From NCBI GenBank assembly GCA_028533045.1, contig JAQQAP010000014.1, positions 33,063 to 97,062 on the forward strand: a stretch of 64,000 bases of DNA, in the 5' to 3' direction. Under the pieces are notes generated by a model. The model saw only the letters and a program-made list of their open reading frames with translations. It was not told the origin of the DNA and made no database searches. The position numbers and the translations under genes are program-made. Every line of letters begins with the position of its first letter. Position 1 is the stretch's first letter. The stretch is from Spirochaetales bacterium. Its GTDB lineage: Bacteria > Spirochaetota > Spirochaetia > DSM-2461. Of this stretch, positions 26,362-34,746 are shown piece by piece.

Positions 26362-27996
26362 ATGGCTGAGAGTATAAGGCAGGCAACAACGGGAATGAAC
26401 AATTCAAAAGACTTCCCCGAAACACTGGAATACAAGAAACAAATCCTTTCCCAAATAGTCGATTTAATGTTCTACTCATCCTTGGTCATCTCTCTCTTCC
26501 TTTTTTATATTGGAGACGATTTTGCCATACACGACTCTATTGTTGCGGTCATAGTAATTGGCATTATCAAAATCAGCTTTAGCAAAGAGCATTATCTCAT
26601 TGCCTCAAGCCTTCTCATGCTTTCTCTCTTGTTTATGGATAATGCCCTCCTGCTGTTGGGAGACGGGATTCATGACGTAACGGCCATGTTTATCCCCGTT
26701 ACGATTATCATAGCAGGACTTCTTCTGGAAAACACTCTCTACTGGCTCTACACCTCCCTATTGGTCTTTACAGTTACTCTGCAGGGAATGCTGGAGCTAG
26801 CCGGAATTCTCACCTACCATGTCTCACCCTATATCTGGCACTACGATATTACCATTCTCACCGCTTTCCTCATTATTTTAACATTTATTGTCCGTTACTT
26901 TACCAATGGAATTTACACAGCACTCCGCAAGGCTCATAGAAACGGTCGGAACTATGAGACCATTTTCCAGTCCGCCGCAGACGGAATTCTTATTATTGAC
27001 CCGTCCAATGGAGAAATAATCGACGCCAACGAGACGGTTCTTCAAATCTTCGACTGCAACGGCCTAGGGACACCCTCCTTTGACATGAGCCGACTCTATT
27101 CGAATGAGGAGGAATATTCCCGGGAAAGCTTCCATGAAAAACTTAAAAAAACAGAGGAGGAAGGTCCCCAGCTTTTCAAATGGCTTACCGGGAAATACGA
27201 CAACTCTCCCCTGTGGCTGGAAATGTCCCTCAAAAAAGCCCTTATTAATGAAGAAGAAAGAATCATATCGATCATCCGAAATATTAATAACCTTGTGGAA
27301 CTGGAAGAGGAACTGGTTCAATCGGAAAAACTCAAAGCCGTAGGACAGCTGGCCGGGGGAATAGCCCACGACTTCAATAATCAGCTCATGGTAATAAGCG
27401 GTCTGGTAGAAGTCATTGATAACGAAACGACCGACCTGTTGCACAAAAAATATTTTAGAATGATCCGCAGCTCCCTGACCCGATCCACAAAACTGATTGA
27501 TAAAATGCTCTGCTTCGCCCGAAAAGGAATTAACCGCAAGGAACCTGTCGTCCTCCAGGAAATAGTGAAAGAGACCGTTTTCATGCTGGAAAGAAGCATA
27601 AACAAAAGAGTCCTTTTGAAAATGGATTTAGCCGAAAGTCCCCTCCTTGTCCGGGGAGACGAAAGCCAGCTTCAAAATGTTCTTCTTAATGTGGGGATTA
27701 ATGCCTATGACGCGATTTCCGGCAAAGGAGAAATCCTCTACTCCTGTTACCCTCAGAAGGAAGAAGACGGTAAAGTCTGCCTAATCGTAAAAGATACGGG
27801 CTGCGGAATGTCCCGTGAGACAATGGGTATGATTTTCAACCCCTTTTTCACCACGAAAAAAGAGAACTCCGGAACCGGGCTGGGCCTCTCCGCCGCTTAC
27901 GGCACAATCAAAGATCACAACGGTGAAATTTCTGTTCTAAGCGAACCGGGTCGGGGGTCGGAATTCCGAATCAGCCTTCCCCTCTCCCCGGCTTAA
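26362..27996 (+). CDS. Membrane sensor histidine kinase with PAS domain
   Basis: 544 aa. Five to six transmembrane helices in residues ~30-190, then a PAS domain (IFQSAADGILIIDPSNGEI near 205), HisKA with GGIAHDFNNQLMVISGLVE near 334 and HATPase with VLLNVGINAYDAI, VKDTGCGM and GTGLGLSAAYG near 506. The HDFNN box places it with NtrB-like/HPK4 kinases. No receiver is fused or adjacent, so it is an orphan. A -10-like TAATAT/TAATAA lies 5-8 nt before the ATG, with AGGAA also present, so leaderless versus Shine-Dalgarno start is undecided. Confidence 0.91.
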   Translation: MAESIRQATTGMNNSKDFPETLEYKKQILSQIVDLMFYSSLVISLFLFYIGDDFAIHDSIVAVIVIGIIKISFSKEHYLIASSLLMLSLLFMDNALLLLGDGIHDVTAMFIPVTIIIAGLLLENTLYWLYTSLLVFTVTLQGMLELAGILTYHVSPYIWHYDITILTAFLIILTFIVRYFTNGIYTALRKAHRNGRNYETIFQSAADGILIIDPSNGEIIDANETVLQIFDCNGLGTPSFDMSRLYSNEEEYSRESFHEKLKKTEEEGPQLFKWLTGKYDNSPLWLEMSLKKALINEEERIISIIRNINNLVELEEELVQSEKLKAVGQLAGGIAHDFNNQLMVISGLVEVIDNETTDLLHKKYFRMIRSSLTRSTKLIDKMLCFARKGINRKEPVVLQEIVKETVFMLERSINKRVLLKMDLAESPLLVRGDESQLQNVLLNVGINAYDAISGKGEILYSCYPQKEEDGKVCLIVKDTGCGMSRETMGMIFNPFFTTKKENSGTGLGLSAAYGTIKDHNGEISVLSEPGRGSEFRISLPLSPA

Positions 27997-28850
27997 TCTT
28001 CCCGGAAAGGGGCGGCCTTTAATTCCAATTGGGCCGCTTTTTCCTCATTACCCTGTCCCTTCCAGGCCAAATAGGCCCTATGGAAGTAGACCAGAGCCTC
28101 TTCTTCCCGGCCATCCTTCTCCAGAACAAGCCCCAGAGCGGTCAAATCCGCCGCAATCCCCGGAAGGATTTCATAAAAACGGTCCTCTTTTAAAGCGGTG
28201 AGCAGGGCCGATTCAGCCATTTCATACTGGCCCATAAGAGAGTAGGCCGAACCTTTGAGATAATAATTGGTTCCCATTTGAAGTGAGTCTTTTAACCCCT
28301 TATCGATCTTTAAAGCCCTGTCATAAAGGGTCAAAGCCTCTTCATACGTCCCTTCCCGCTTGGCCAGGGTCCCTTTTAAACGGTAGTATTCGGCCATTTC
28401 CCGGGAATCATCCCCATTCACAGGGCCGTATTCACTCCATATTCCGGCACGTTCCAGGTCATCCATAGCCAAATAGCAGTTGGCAAAGTGGTTCGCCGTA
28501 TCCCGAATCAGGAGGTTGTCCTCCAAATCTTCCGCCAAAGGAAGGGCCTCTTCAAAACTCTTGAGAGCCTCCCCATGATTCCCCAGAGCCGCCGCACTCT
28601 TCCCCATGGCCAGGTAGGATTTTACCACCCCTTCCCGCTCATCAAGCACGGCATATTGGAACAGGGCCGATTCAAAACTCAGCCGGGACGCCTCATACAG
28701 CCCCTGATTAAACTGGCTCTCCCCCAGATTATAGACCCCCGTAGCCGCCTCAAAACGCTCGGTCACCGCCTCGGCATCCCCGGGAAGAGAGGAACATCCG
28801 GCGAATAACAGGGCCAAACCTAAAAATACGTATAAAAATACCCCTTTCAT
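27993..28850 (-). CDS. TPR-repeat lipoprotein of the MCE operon
   Basis: 285 aa. Signal peptide with lipobox LLFAGCSS, so it is lipid-anchored, probably in the periplasm or outer membrane. The rest is four to five tetratricopeptide repeats (SFESALFQYAVLDEREG, ALKSFEEALPLAEDLED, ALTLYDRALKIDKGLKD, ALVYFHRAYLAWKGQGN). TPRs scaffold protein complexes. Its ATG follows the mlaD-like stop directly (28850/28851), so it is the fourth gene of the lipid-transport operon and may be an accessory factor taking the place of MlaB/MlaC or VacJ. That role is inference. Confidence 0.85.
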   Translation of the reverse strand: MKGVFLYVFLGLALLFAGCSSLPGDAEAVTERFEAATGVYNLGESQFNQGLYEASRLSFESALFQYAVLDEREGVVKSYLAMGKSAAALGNHGEALKSFEEALPLAEDLEDNLLIRDTANHFANCYLAMDDLERAGIWSEYGPVNGDDSREMAEYYRLKGTLAKREGTYEEALTLYDRALKIDKGLKDSLQMGTNYYLKGSAYSLMGQYEMAESALLTALKEDRFYEILPGIAADLTALGLVLEKDGREEEALVYFHRAYLAWKGQGNEEKAAQLELKAAPFRED

Positions 28851-29858
28851 CTAAAACTCCTCGTCCCTGTGGGAAGCACCGCCCCCAGAGGGGACCTCGA
28901 CGTTTTCTTCGATTCCCCCTTTGAGAAGGGGATTATTGGAAAGCCCTTCCAAAACATCCTCCGCTTCGGTCAGCGTGGAGGAGAGCTGGGTCAGGATCAA
29001 TTCGATCTGGGGACTGCTTCCGCTCAGGGTCCCGGTTAGGGTGGAAAGATTATAAAGGCTGACTAAAACCTGGTCTGTCAGACCGGTGATATGACCGTAA
29101 AAATCGGCCTCGTCGGAAAAAAGGCCGCCCACCACCCCTTCGGTGCCCACCAGCTGGGGAATCAGATTCTCCGCCTCTTCCAATTCGCTTACCAGAGAGG
29201 TCAAACCGGCTAAAAGGACATTCACCTCTTCCAAGGCCCCTTCTGCGTCCCAGAGTATTTCCCCCACCGGCCCGGCGCCGGGATCGCCCTGAAGGGAACG
29301 GTCCAGGGTAATGATAAGGCTGTTCACGGACACAACCGTTTCGTCCACATGGGTCAAAAGATCGGGGACGGTGGACATAAGCTCGCTTATCATGTCGCCT
29401 CCCTCCTCTTTCTGTGTTAGCCCTTGGGCCACCAGAAGCTGCCCCTCTTCAAACTGGGTGGAGGGGATGTAGGAGCCCTCTTCGGGAAAGGGACTGTCGT
29501 TATTGCCGGGATAGAGCGTCAGGCCCCCGCCCAGCCCCAAAGGATTGGACGTAAGCTCCAGGACAGAATTCGGCTTAAGCTTATCGATATAGGCCTCGTA
29601 AATCACCAGGTCCATATCTATGGTATTCTCCTCATTCAGTCTAAAGTCCTTGACCGATCCCACTTCCACACCCTTAAAGCTTATGGCCATTCCCACGGAG
29701 AGCCCCGAGGCGGAAGTAAAGCGGCTGTGATAGCGGTACTGATGGGCAAACCACTGGCGATTCACCCCGGCCACGACCAGCATGAAGAGCACAAACAAGA
29801 GGGCTACCAATATGAAGATGCCCACTATTCGGTCGGCATAACGAAATTTAAAGGTCAT
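28851..29858 (-). CDS. mlaD: MCE/MlaD-type substrate-binding protein
   Basis: 335 aa. One N-terminal membrane helix (IVGIFILVALLFVLFMLVVAG) anchors a periplasmic MCE domain at ~40-125 (YRYHSRFTSASGLSVGMAI, VEVGSVKDFRLNEENTIDM, NPLGLGGGLTLYPG). A long helical tail has repeated leucine-rich segments. MCE proteins form hexameric channels that carry phospholipids between membranes. It sits 11 nt after the ATPase gene. The polar, Ser/Gly/Glu-rich C-terminus (VEVPSGGGASHRDEEF) is not part of the domain. Confidence 0.88.
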   Translation of the reverse strand: MTFKFRYADRIVGIFILVALLFVLFMLVVAGVNRQWFAHQYRYHSRFTSASGLSVGMAISFKGVEVGSVKDFRLNEENTIDMDLVIYEAYIDKLKPNSVLELTSNPLGLGGGLTLYPGNNDSPFPEEGSYIPSTQFEEGQLLVAQGLTQKEEGGDMISELMSTVPDLLTHVDETVVSVNSLIITLDRSLQGDPGAGPVGEILWDAEGALEEVNVLLAGLTSLVSELEEAENLIPQLVGTEGVVGGLFSDEADFYGHITGLTDQVLVSLYNLSTLTGTLSGSSPQIELILTQLSSTLTEAEDVLEGLSNNPLLKGGIEENVEVPSGGGASHRDEEF

Positions 29859-29869
29859 GAAAAACTCCC

Positions 29870-30610
29870 CTATTTCTGGAAAAAATCATTAATAAATACC
29901 TGAACCACCGGATCCCGGCTGGCCAGAACCTCATCCACCGGCCCGTAGGACAGGACCCGCCCCCCGCTCAGGAGAACAAAGTAGTCCGCCAATTCCATGG
30001 CGAAGTCCGTATCATGGGTTATGCCGATGATGGTCTTTCCCTCTTCCTTGAGGGCCAAAATCTTCTCTTTGAGCAGCCCCACCTTGTTTCTGTCGATAAA
30101 AGTGGTGGGCTCGTCCATAAAAAATATATCCGGGTCGGTCACAATGGAGCGGAGGAAGGAGAAAATCTTTCTCTCCCCGGCGGAGAGGGCTGCCGGGCGC
30201 TGGTCCAGGGGCTCGATAAAGTTCATTATGGCCGTTGTGGATTTAACTATCTCCTCCAGCTTGTCCCGGGATATTTTTGGATCCGTGACCAGAACAGGGA
30301 GAGTCAGGTTATCCCGGAGGGACATATTGGCCCAGAGCGCCCCGTCCTGGAAAAGAAAGCCCGTCTGCCTCTGCATAAACTGGTACTCCTTCTCATTCAT
30401 CCGGGACACATCCTGCCCTTTAAAAAGGACTTTCCCCTCTATGTTGGGATAGAGCCCGGCGGCTATCTTGAGCATGGTGGACTTCCCGCAGCCCGAAGGA
30501 CCAATGATAATCGTGGTAGACCCCTCGGGAAAGGAGAGGTTAATGTCCGCAATAATCGGCTCGCCCGCCACAAGATAGGAAACATTGTCCAGTTTAATCA
30601 TCTCTTCCAC
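29870..30610 (-). CDS. mlaF: MlaF-type ABC transporter ATPase
   Basis: 246 aa. Walker A GPSGCGKSTMLKIAAGL, Q-loop FLFQDGALWANMSLRDNL typical of MlaF, a signature reading LSAGERKIFSFLRSI instead of LSGGQ, and Walker B PDIFFMDEPTTFID. The degenerate signature and the T-T-F-I-D after Walker B (instead of SGLDP) depart from E. coli MlaF, so ATPase control may differ. It powers lipid transport with the MlaE-like permease encoded upstream and the MCE protein downstream. Confidence 0.88.
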   Translation of the reverse strand: MEEMIKLDNVSYLVAGEPIIADINLSFPEGSTTIIIGPSGCGKSTMLKIAAGLYPNIEGKVLFKGQDVSRMNEKEYQFMQRQTGFLFQDGALWANMSLRDNLTLPVLVTDPKISRDKLEEIVKSTTAIMNFIEPLDQRPAALSAGERKIFSFLRSIVTDPDIFFMDEPTTFIDRNKVGLLKEKILALKEEGKTIIGITHDTDFAMELADYFVLLSGGRVLSYGPVDEVLASRDPVVQVFINDFFQK

Positions 30611-30618
30611 AGTGTCCC

Positions 30619-31392
30619 CTAAAGCAGCGCCACAATAATAATGACATCGGCCAGAATACAGCCGACGATGGAGGTTCCAATAGACTGAATGGTCTTAACC
30701 GGCACTTCCGTAACGGCCAGATTCACCTTGAATCCATGATAGACGGAAACTACGGCGATAATCAGTCCAAAGACAAAGCTCTTGAGAAAAGAGGAGATCA
30801 CATCAACCAGTTCAATCTGCATAACCAGACCAGTGATGTACTCCCGAAAGGGAAAGGGCGAGATAAGATTGGCCACCAACCAGGAACCGAGCAAGCCAAA
30901 AAGGTTAAAATAGATGTTCAAAAGAATCATGGCCGTGGTTACCCCGATGAGCCGTGGCACGCCCAACTGGGAAATAGGGTTGATTCCCACCGACATATAG
31001 GCTTCCATTTCATGGGAGATGACCATGTTTCCCAGCTCGGTGGTTATGGCGCTTCCCGAACGGGCGGTAATAATAAAGGCCGTTACCAGAGGGCCCATCT
31101 CCCGCATAATGACTACTATGAGAATCTCGTAAAGAAGGGTCGGATCTCCCAGGAGAGGCATAATAGAGTTCCCCTGCACAATCAGAACCGCTCCCATCCC
31201 CAGAGAAAGGAGAGCTATGACCGAAAGGGCTTCCACACCGGTAAAAAAGATCTGCATAATAAGAACCCTTAAACCAATGCGCCTCTTCTGGAGAAAGAAA
31301 AAGGTCTCTTTTATAAGAAAAAGGAAAAAACCCACCGCTTCCGAGTAGGTAGCCACCTTAAGGCGGGCCTTCCTTCCAATTGCCGATACCAT
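30619..31392 (-). CDS. mlaE: MlaE-type ABC permease
   Basis: 257 aa, five to six membrane helices, MlaE/YrbE family. Signature segments are VEALSVIALLSLGMGAVLI, VIMREMGPLVTAFIITARSGSAITTEL (the EMGP motif) and VIAVVSVYHGFKV near the end. It forms the inner-membrane core of a phospholipid transporter. First gene of the mlaE-mlaF-mlaD-TPR operon, with a TATAAT-type promoter only 6 nt before the ATG and no Shine-Dalgarno. Confidence 0.9.
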   Translation of the reverse strand: MVSAIGRKARLKVATYSEAVGFFLFLIKETFFFLQKRRIGLRVLIMQIFFTGVEALSVIALLSLGMGAVLIVQGNSIMPLLGDPTLLYEILIVVIMREMGPLVTAFIITARSGSAITTELGNMVISHEMEAYMSVGINPISQLGVPRLIGVTTAMILLNIYFNLFGLLGSWLVANLISPFPFREYITGLVMQIELVDVISSFLKSFVFGLIIAVVSVYHGFKVNLAVTEVPVKTIQSIGTSIVGCILADVIIIVALL

Positions 31393-31398
31393 GGCTTA

Positions 31399-31427
31399 AT
31401 TATATATCCCCCCCAAAGGGGGAACAA
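31399..31427 (-). promoter_or_regulatory. mla operon promoter, leaderless geometry
   Basis: Minus strand TTGTTC (31422-31427), 17-bp spacer with C5-T3-G7, perfect TATAAT (31399-31404), then 6 nt to the mlaE ATG. Confidence 0.7.
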
Positions 31428-31500
31428 GCTATTTTGGGGATAATACTTTTTTTTTTCGCCGATTGGTGCTAATCTATTCGGCACAGAAGGAGTCCAGCGA

Positions 31501-32397
31501 TTGTCACGTATTTTAACAGCTTCCCTTATTTTTGCCTCCCTTTTACTCACCCTTTCCTGCGGCAAGGAAAAACACCCCCGCCCCTATACGGTAGACGAGG
31601 CGGCCCTGCTGGCCCGGGAGATCCGTCTGAACAGCATCAAGCCGGACAAGTGGGTCCTTGACCAGTTTAAAGAGAACGAAGTGGTAACCCTGGTGGATAC
31701 CCGGGGCTATAGCGGAGGCCTGGAGGTATTAAAGTACCTGGTACCCCTTCTTCACAGCGAAGGGATCGTCCAGCTTGATTTGTGGTTTATCCCGGAAGAC
31801 GGTTTGGTTCAGGCCAACGCCCTATTGAACGGAACCCTTTTCTATGCCGATTCGGCGGCGGACTTAAGCGGGCGGGCGGGCTACCTCTATCTCTACGAAG
31901 AGCACTTGGACTTTCTCCGTTACCTTTATGACTTTAACAGTACCCTAGAAGAGGGGGAAGACCGATTAATCCTGACAAAACTGACTGGCGAAGAAGCCGG
32001 GGGGCTCGTCTACACCTATGAGATCCCTCAAAATGGTCCTGCCCTTCTGATACAGAATCCACCGGCCCTCTCCCTGCTGGATGACGAAGATGAAGGACAT
32101 CTCTTAAATAGAATAGAACAGGTTTTTGAATATTTAGAAGGAGAAGAGCCCTTTTTCGTTCTTGGGACGGATCATTTCTTCCGGACAAACGGAGAAAACT
32201 CAACGCCCCTGCTCATTCTTTCCGAACCGGGCCGACTGCCCCTCTGCCACCCTCTCAAGAAAGGTATCAACAAGAGCAATTACGAAGAGGCCCTGTCCGA
32301 CTTTCCGAACCAGCACATCACCGCCCCCGCCTTTCTGGCGATTCGCTACATGAAAAAGGCCCAGAAGAAATACCTCCGGGCCCTGTCAAAGAATTAA
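31501..32397 (+). CDS. Lipoprotein of unknown function
   Basis: 298 aa. Signal peptide with lipobox LLLTLSCGK, so it is lipid-anchored. TTG start supported by AAGGAG 8 nt upstream. The mature part has a predicted alpha/beta character (ENEVVTLVDTRGYSGGLEVLKYL, IVQLDLWFIPEDGLVQA, PFFVLGTDHFFRTNG) and a basic C-terminus (RYMKKAQKKYLRALSKN). The pattern is slightly reminiscent of hydrolase-like ChaN/Tiki or esterase folds, but no catalytic signature can be named. It is divergent from the mla operon 108 bp away and overlaps the metF stop by 4 nt. Confidence 0.75.
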   Translation: MSRILTASLIFASLLLTLSCGKEKHPRPYTVDEAALLAREIRLNSIKPDKWVLDQFKENEVVTLVDTRGYSGGLEVLKYLVPLLHSEGIVQLDLWFIPEDGLVQANALLNGTLFYADSAADLSGRAGYLYLYEEHLDFLRYLYDFNSTLEEGEDRLILTKLTGEEAGGLVYTYEIPQNGPALLIQNPPALSLLDDEDEGHLLNRIEQVFEYLEGEEPFFVLGTDHFFRTNGENSTPLLILSEPGRLPLCHPLKKGINKSNYEEALSDFPNQHITAPAFLAIRYMKKAQKKYLRALSKN

Positions 32398-33290
32398 GAA
32401 CGATTAAGAGCCGAAAAGTCTCCCAGTCCCAGGTTTCGACAGATCTCCGTGGAAACATGGGCGTTATTCAGAGTGTAGAGATGGACACCGGGCACATCGT
32501 TGTCGATGAGGTCCCTCACCTGCTCCGTGGCCCAATGGATTCCCGCTCTGGCGACCAGTTCATCCCCCTCGGCCCGATTAATCAACCTTAAAAGGGGAGC
32601 AGGGAAACGGGCATTGGCGGAAAGCTCGGCCATGCGCACCATGGATTTCTTCGAAGTAATGGCCATAATCCCCGCCACAGCCGGAATATTGATGGATGCC
32701 ACCGAACAGCGGTCCACAAAGTCGTAATAATCCCGGTTGTCAAAAAAGAGCTGGGTTACAATATAGTCCGCCCCTTTGTCGACCTTCTCCTTAAGATAAT
32801 CAATCTCCTTCAATCGGTTCAGCGCCTCCGGATGGCCCTCGGGAAAACCGGCTACACCTATCCCAAAATGGGGCTTTCGCTTTTTGACGAAATCCACCAG
32901 GTCCGCCGCATAATCAAAACCCTTGCCCGAAGGATTCCATTCAGTCATTCCCTGAGGAAGATCTCCCCGGAGGGCCAGGATGTTCTGAACACCCGCTTCA
33001 TCATAGTCGTCAAGTATGCGGGCCACCTCGTCCCGGGTTGAACCGACACAGGTTAAGTGTGCCACCACTTCATGGACCGACTCTTTTTTTATACGGGTTA
33101 CCAACTTGTGGGTATTCTCCCGGGTCGAACCGCCCGCGCCGTAGGTAACACTCACATAGGACGGCTTAAGAGCCTCCAGCTCCTCCATGGTGTTATAAAG
33201 GTTTTGAAACCCCTTCTCCGTTTTGGGAGGGAAGAACTCAAAACTGACCGAAGTATGTTTAACGGAATTCAATATATCTGCAACTTTCAT
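32394..33290 (-). CDS. metF: 5,10-methylenetetrahydrofolate reductase
   Basis: 298 aa FAD-dependent TIM barrel that reduces methylene-THF to methyl-THF for methionine synthesis or the methyl branch of one-carbon metabolism. Family marks: VSFEFFPPKTEKGFQNL near residue 15, YVSVTYGAGGSTRENT near 45, HLTCVGSTRDEV, ILALRGDLPQG and DYIVTQLFFDN. GAGG lies 6 nt from the ATG. With fhs in the same window it supports an active folate C1 pathway. Divergent from the ferredoxin gene. Confidence 0.95.
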   Translation of the reverse strand: MKVADILNSVKHTSVSFEFFPPKTEKGFQNLYNTMEELEALKPSYVSVTYGAGGSTRENTHKLVTRIKKESVHEVVAHLTCVGSTRDEVARILDDYDEAGVQNILALRGDLPQGMTEWNPSGKGFDYAADLVDFVKKRKPHFGIGVAGFPEGHPEALNRLKEIDYLKEKVDKGADYIVTQLFFDNRDYYDFVDRCSVASINIPAVAGIMAITSKKSMVRMAELSANARFPAPLLRLINRAEGDELVARAGIHWATEQVRDLIDNDVPGVHLYTLNNAHVSTEICRNLGLGDFSALNRS

Positions 33291-33319
33291 TTTTGCCTCA
33301 TCTGGAAAATATACAGATC

Positions 33320-33349
33320 ATCATATTATGATTCAATGATATCAGTCAA
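33320..33349 (-). promoter_or_regulatory. metF promoter
   Basis: Minus strand TTGACT (33344-33349), 18-bp spacer, TATGAT (33320-33325). Leader about 23 nt with GAGG. Confidence 0.55.
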
Positions 33350-33359
33350 TATCACCGGA

Positions 33360-33420
33360 GTGAGGAAAGAGAAAAGACTCTCTGATAAGGTGATTTTCTC
33401 TTTTCCCTCACTTGCTTTTT
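33360..33420 (+). terminator. Strong hairpin plus T-run between metF and ferredoxin
   Basis: Arms 33360-33375 and 33394-33411 pair over 16 bp with a 2-nt bulge, 18-nt loop, followed by TTGCTTTTTT on the plus strand. No plus-strand gene ends here, so its transcript is unknown. Confidence 0.6.
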
Positions 33421-33440
33421 TACATAGGAATCACTAAAAT
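33412..33440 (+). promoter_or_regulatory. Ferredoxin-epmA promoter
   Basis: TTGCTT (33412-33417), 17-bp spacer, TAAAAT (33435-33440). The -35 box lies in the T-tract of the preceding hairpin. Confidence 0.5.
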
Positions 33441-33470
33441 AGTGGTGTAACAAAAACAAGGGAGGACCCT

Positions 33471-33644
33471 ATGGCCCATGTAATCGACGCCTCAGAATGC
33501 GTGAACTGCGGAGCTTGCGAACCGGAATGTCCCGTTGAAGCAATCAGCGAAAAAGACGGAGCAAGAGTTATTAATCCCGATCTCTGTACCGACTGCGGTG
33601 CCTGTGTAGACGCCTGTCCTGCCGACTGTATCAGTCAGTCTTAG
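33471..33644 (+). CDS. 2[4Fe-4S] bacterial-type ferredoxin
   Basis: 57-aa soluble electron carrier. Two classic clusters, CVNCGACEPECP and CTDCGACVDACP, each with three Cys followed by a distal Cys-Pro. A clostridial-type low-potential ferredoxin is expected to serve as a partner for NfnAB or fermentative oxidoreductases. GGGAGG lies 5 nt from the ATG. The stop is immediately followed by the GTG of epmA (TAGGTG), so the two are co-transcribed; whether that has functional meaning is unclear. Confidence 0.96.
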   Translation: MAHVIDASECVNCGACEPECPVEAISEKDGARVINPDLCTDCGACVDACPADCISQS

Positions 33645-34625
33645 GTGAGCGCTTTCGCAACCCCCTTTGAAGCGGCCCGTTTCCGCTTCAAACTCTACCG
33701 GGCCATAGAAGATTTTTTCCTGGCCCGGCACTACCTTCCCGTAGAAACACCCCTTCTATCCCCCGATCTTATACCGGAGAGCTCCCTGGAAATTTTCAAA
33801 ACGGAAAAATTCAATTTTTCCGGCCACAGGGATGAAATGTACCTCATTCCCTCCCCGGAAGTGTGGATGAAAAAACTCCTCTCCCGGGGGTCGGGAAGCC
33901 TTTTCCAAATAAGCAAATCCTTTCGCAACAACGAACAGTCCGGCAAAATCCACAACAACGAATTCTCTATGCTCGAGTGGTATTCAGTGGGAAGCGATTA
34001 CCAGGACAACATAGCCCTTACGGCTGAACTGTTTGCCTCGCTCGCTCCCCTGGCCTGTGAAAAAAACCGCCACTACTTTTCCGCCCCCTTTCTGGTACTC
34101 ACCATGGAAGAAGCCTTTCTCAAGTACGCCGGCTTCTCCCTGGAAAAAAGCCCCGACCGGGAATCGCTCCGCCGGGAATTAATCAGCCTTGACCTCCCCT
34201 TTGACGAGGACGATGACCGGGAAACCCTCTTTAACCGAGTTTTTCTAAGCCTGGTCGAACCGTCTCTCCCGGAAGACCGAACCGTAGTCCTGACCGACTA
34301 TCCCTCCTTTATTCCCACCCTGGCTAAGGAAAAGCCCGGAACCCTCTGGTCGGAGCGTTGGGAGATGTACATAAAGGGAATAGAACTGGCCAACTGTTAC
34401 TCGGAAGAGACCAACCAAAACAAGATAGCTGCCTACTATGCGGCGGAAGGGACAGAAAAAAGTCATTGCCGGGTAAATCACAGAATTGACGGGAATTATG
34501 CCGACTTCTTTCACGACAATTATCCCAAGGTATCCGGTAACGCTATGGGGATGGACAGGCTAATTATGGCCTTAAGCGGGGCGGAAAGCCTCAAAGAGAC
34601 CCTTCTCTTTCCTCAAAACACCTAA
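33645..34625 (+). CDS. epmA: EF-P-(R)-beta-lysine ligase (EpmA/GenX/PoxA)
   Basis: 326 aa lysyl-tRNA-synthetase-like class II enzyme without an anticodon-binding domain. Motif 2 region ISKSFRNNEQSGKIHNNEFSM and motif 3 region SGNAMGMDRLIMALSG are clear, with PVETPLLSPDLIPESSLEIF near the start. EpmA attaches beta-lysine to Lys34 of elongation factor P, easing polyproline stalls. The efp gene follows 121 bp downstream and its Lys34 is present, which supports the assignment. GTG start directly abuts the ferredoxin stop. The lysine 2,3-aminomutase EpmB is not in this window. Confidence 0.93.
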   Translation: MSAFATPFEAARFRFKLYRAIEDFFLARHYLPVETPLLSPDLIPESSLEIFKTEKFNFSGHRDEMYLIPSPEVWMKKLLSRGSGSLFQISKSFRNNEQSGKIHNNEFSMLEWYSVGSDYQDNIALTAELFASLAPLACEKNRHYFSAPFLVLTMEEAFLKYAGFSLEKSPDRESLRRELISLDLPFDEDDDRETLFNRVFLSLVEPSLPEDRTVVLTDYPSFIPTLAKEKPGTLWSERWEMYIKGIELANCYSEETNQNKIAAYYAAEGTEKSHCRVNHRIDGNYADFFHDNYPKVSGNAMGMDRLIMALSGAESLKETLLFPQNT

Positions 34626-34632
34626 TCGCCTC

Positions 34633-34661
34633 TTTCCGGTCTACCTTTTTTTTGCTATACT
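34633..34661 (+). promoter_or_regulatory. efp promoter
   Basis: TTTCCG (34633-34638, weak), 17-bp spacer, TATACT (34656-34661). An eight-T run lies in the spacer and may also help end epmA transcription. Confidence 0.45.
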
Positions 34662-34685
34662 GTTGCTCCGAAACAAGAACACTGA

Positions 34686-34729
34686 GAGAATTTCCTCACC
34701 CCGCACCGGGGATGGCAAGTGAGATTCTC
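34686..34729 (+). promoter_or_regulatory. Structured efp leader
   Basis: Nested stems GAGAAT/ATTCTC, CTCAC/GTGAG and CCCCG/CGGGG form one long hairpin ending 17 nt before the efp ATG. AAAGGA follows it. Confidence 0.5.
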
Positions 34730-34746
34730 CGCAAAAGGATATAAGA

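Noticed and set aside
34712..34744. 10-codon upstream ORF in the efp leader
   Set aside because: ATG follows GGGG with no spacing for a Shine-Dalgarno and lies in the hairpin. The stop is 2 nt from the efp start, which is curious but unsupported.
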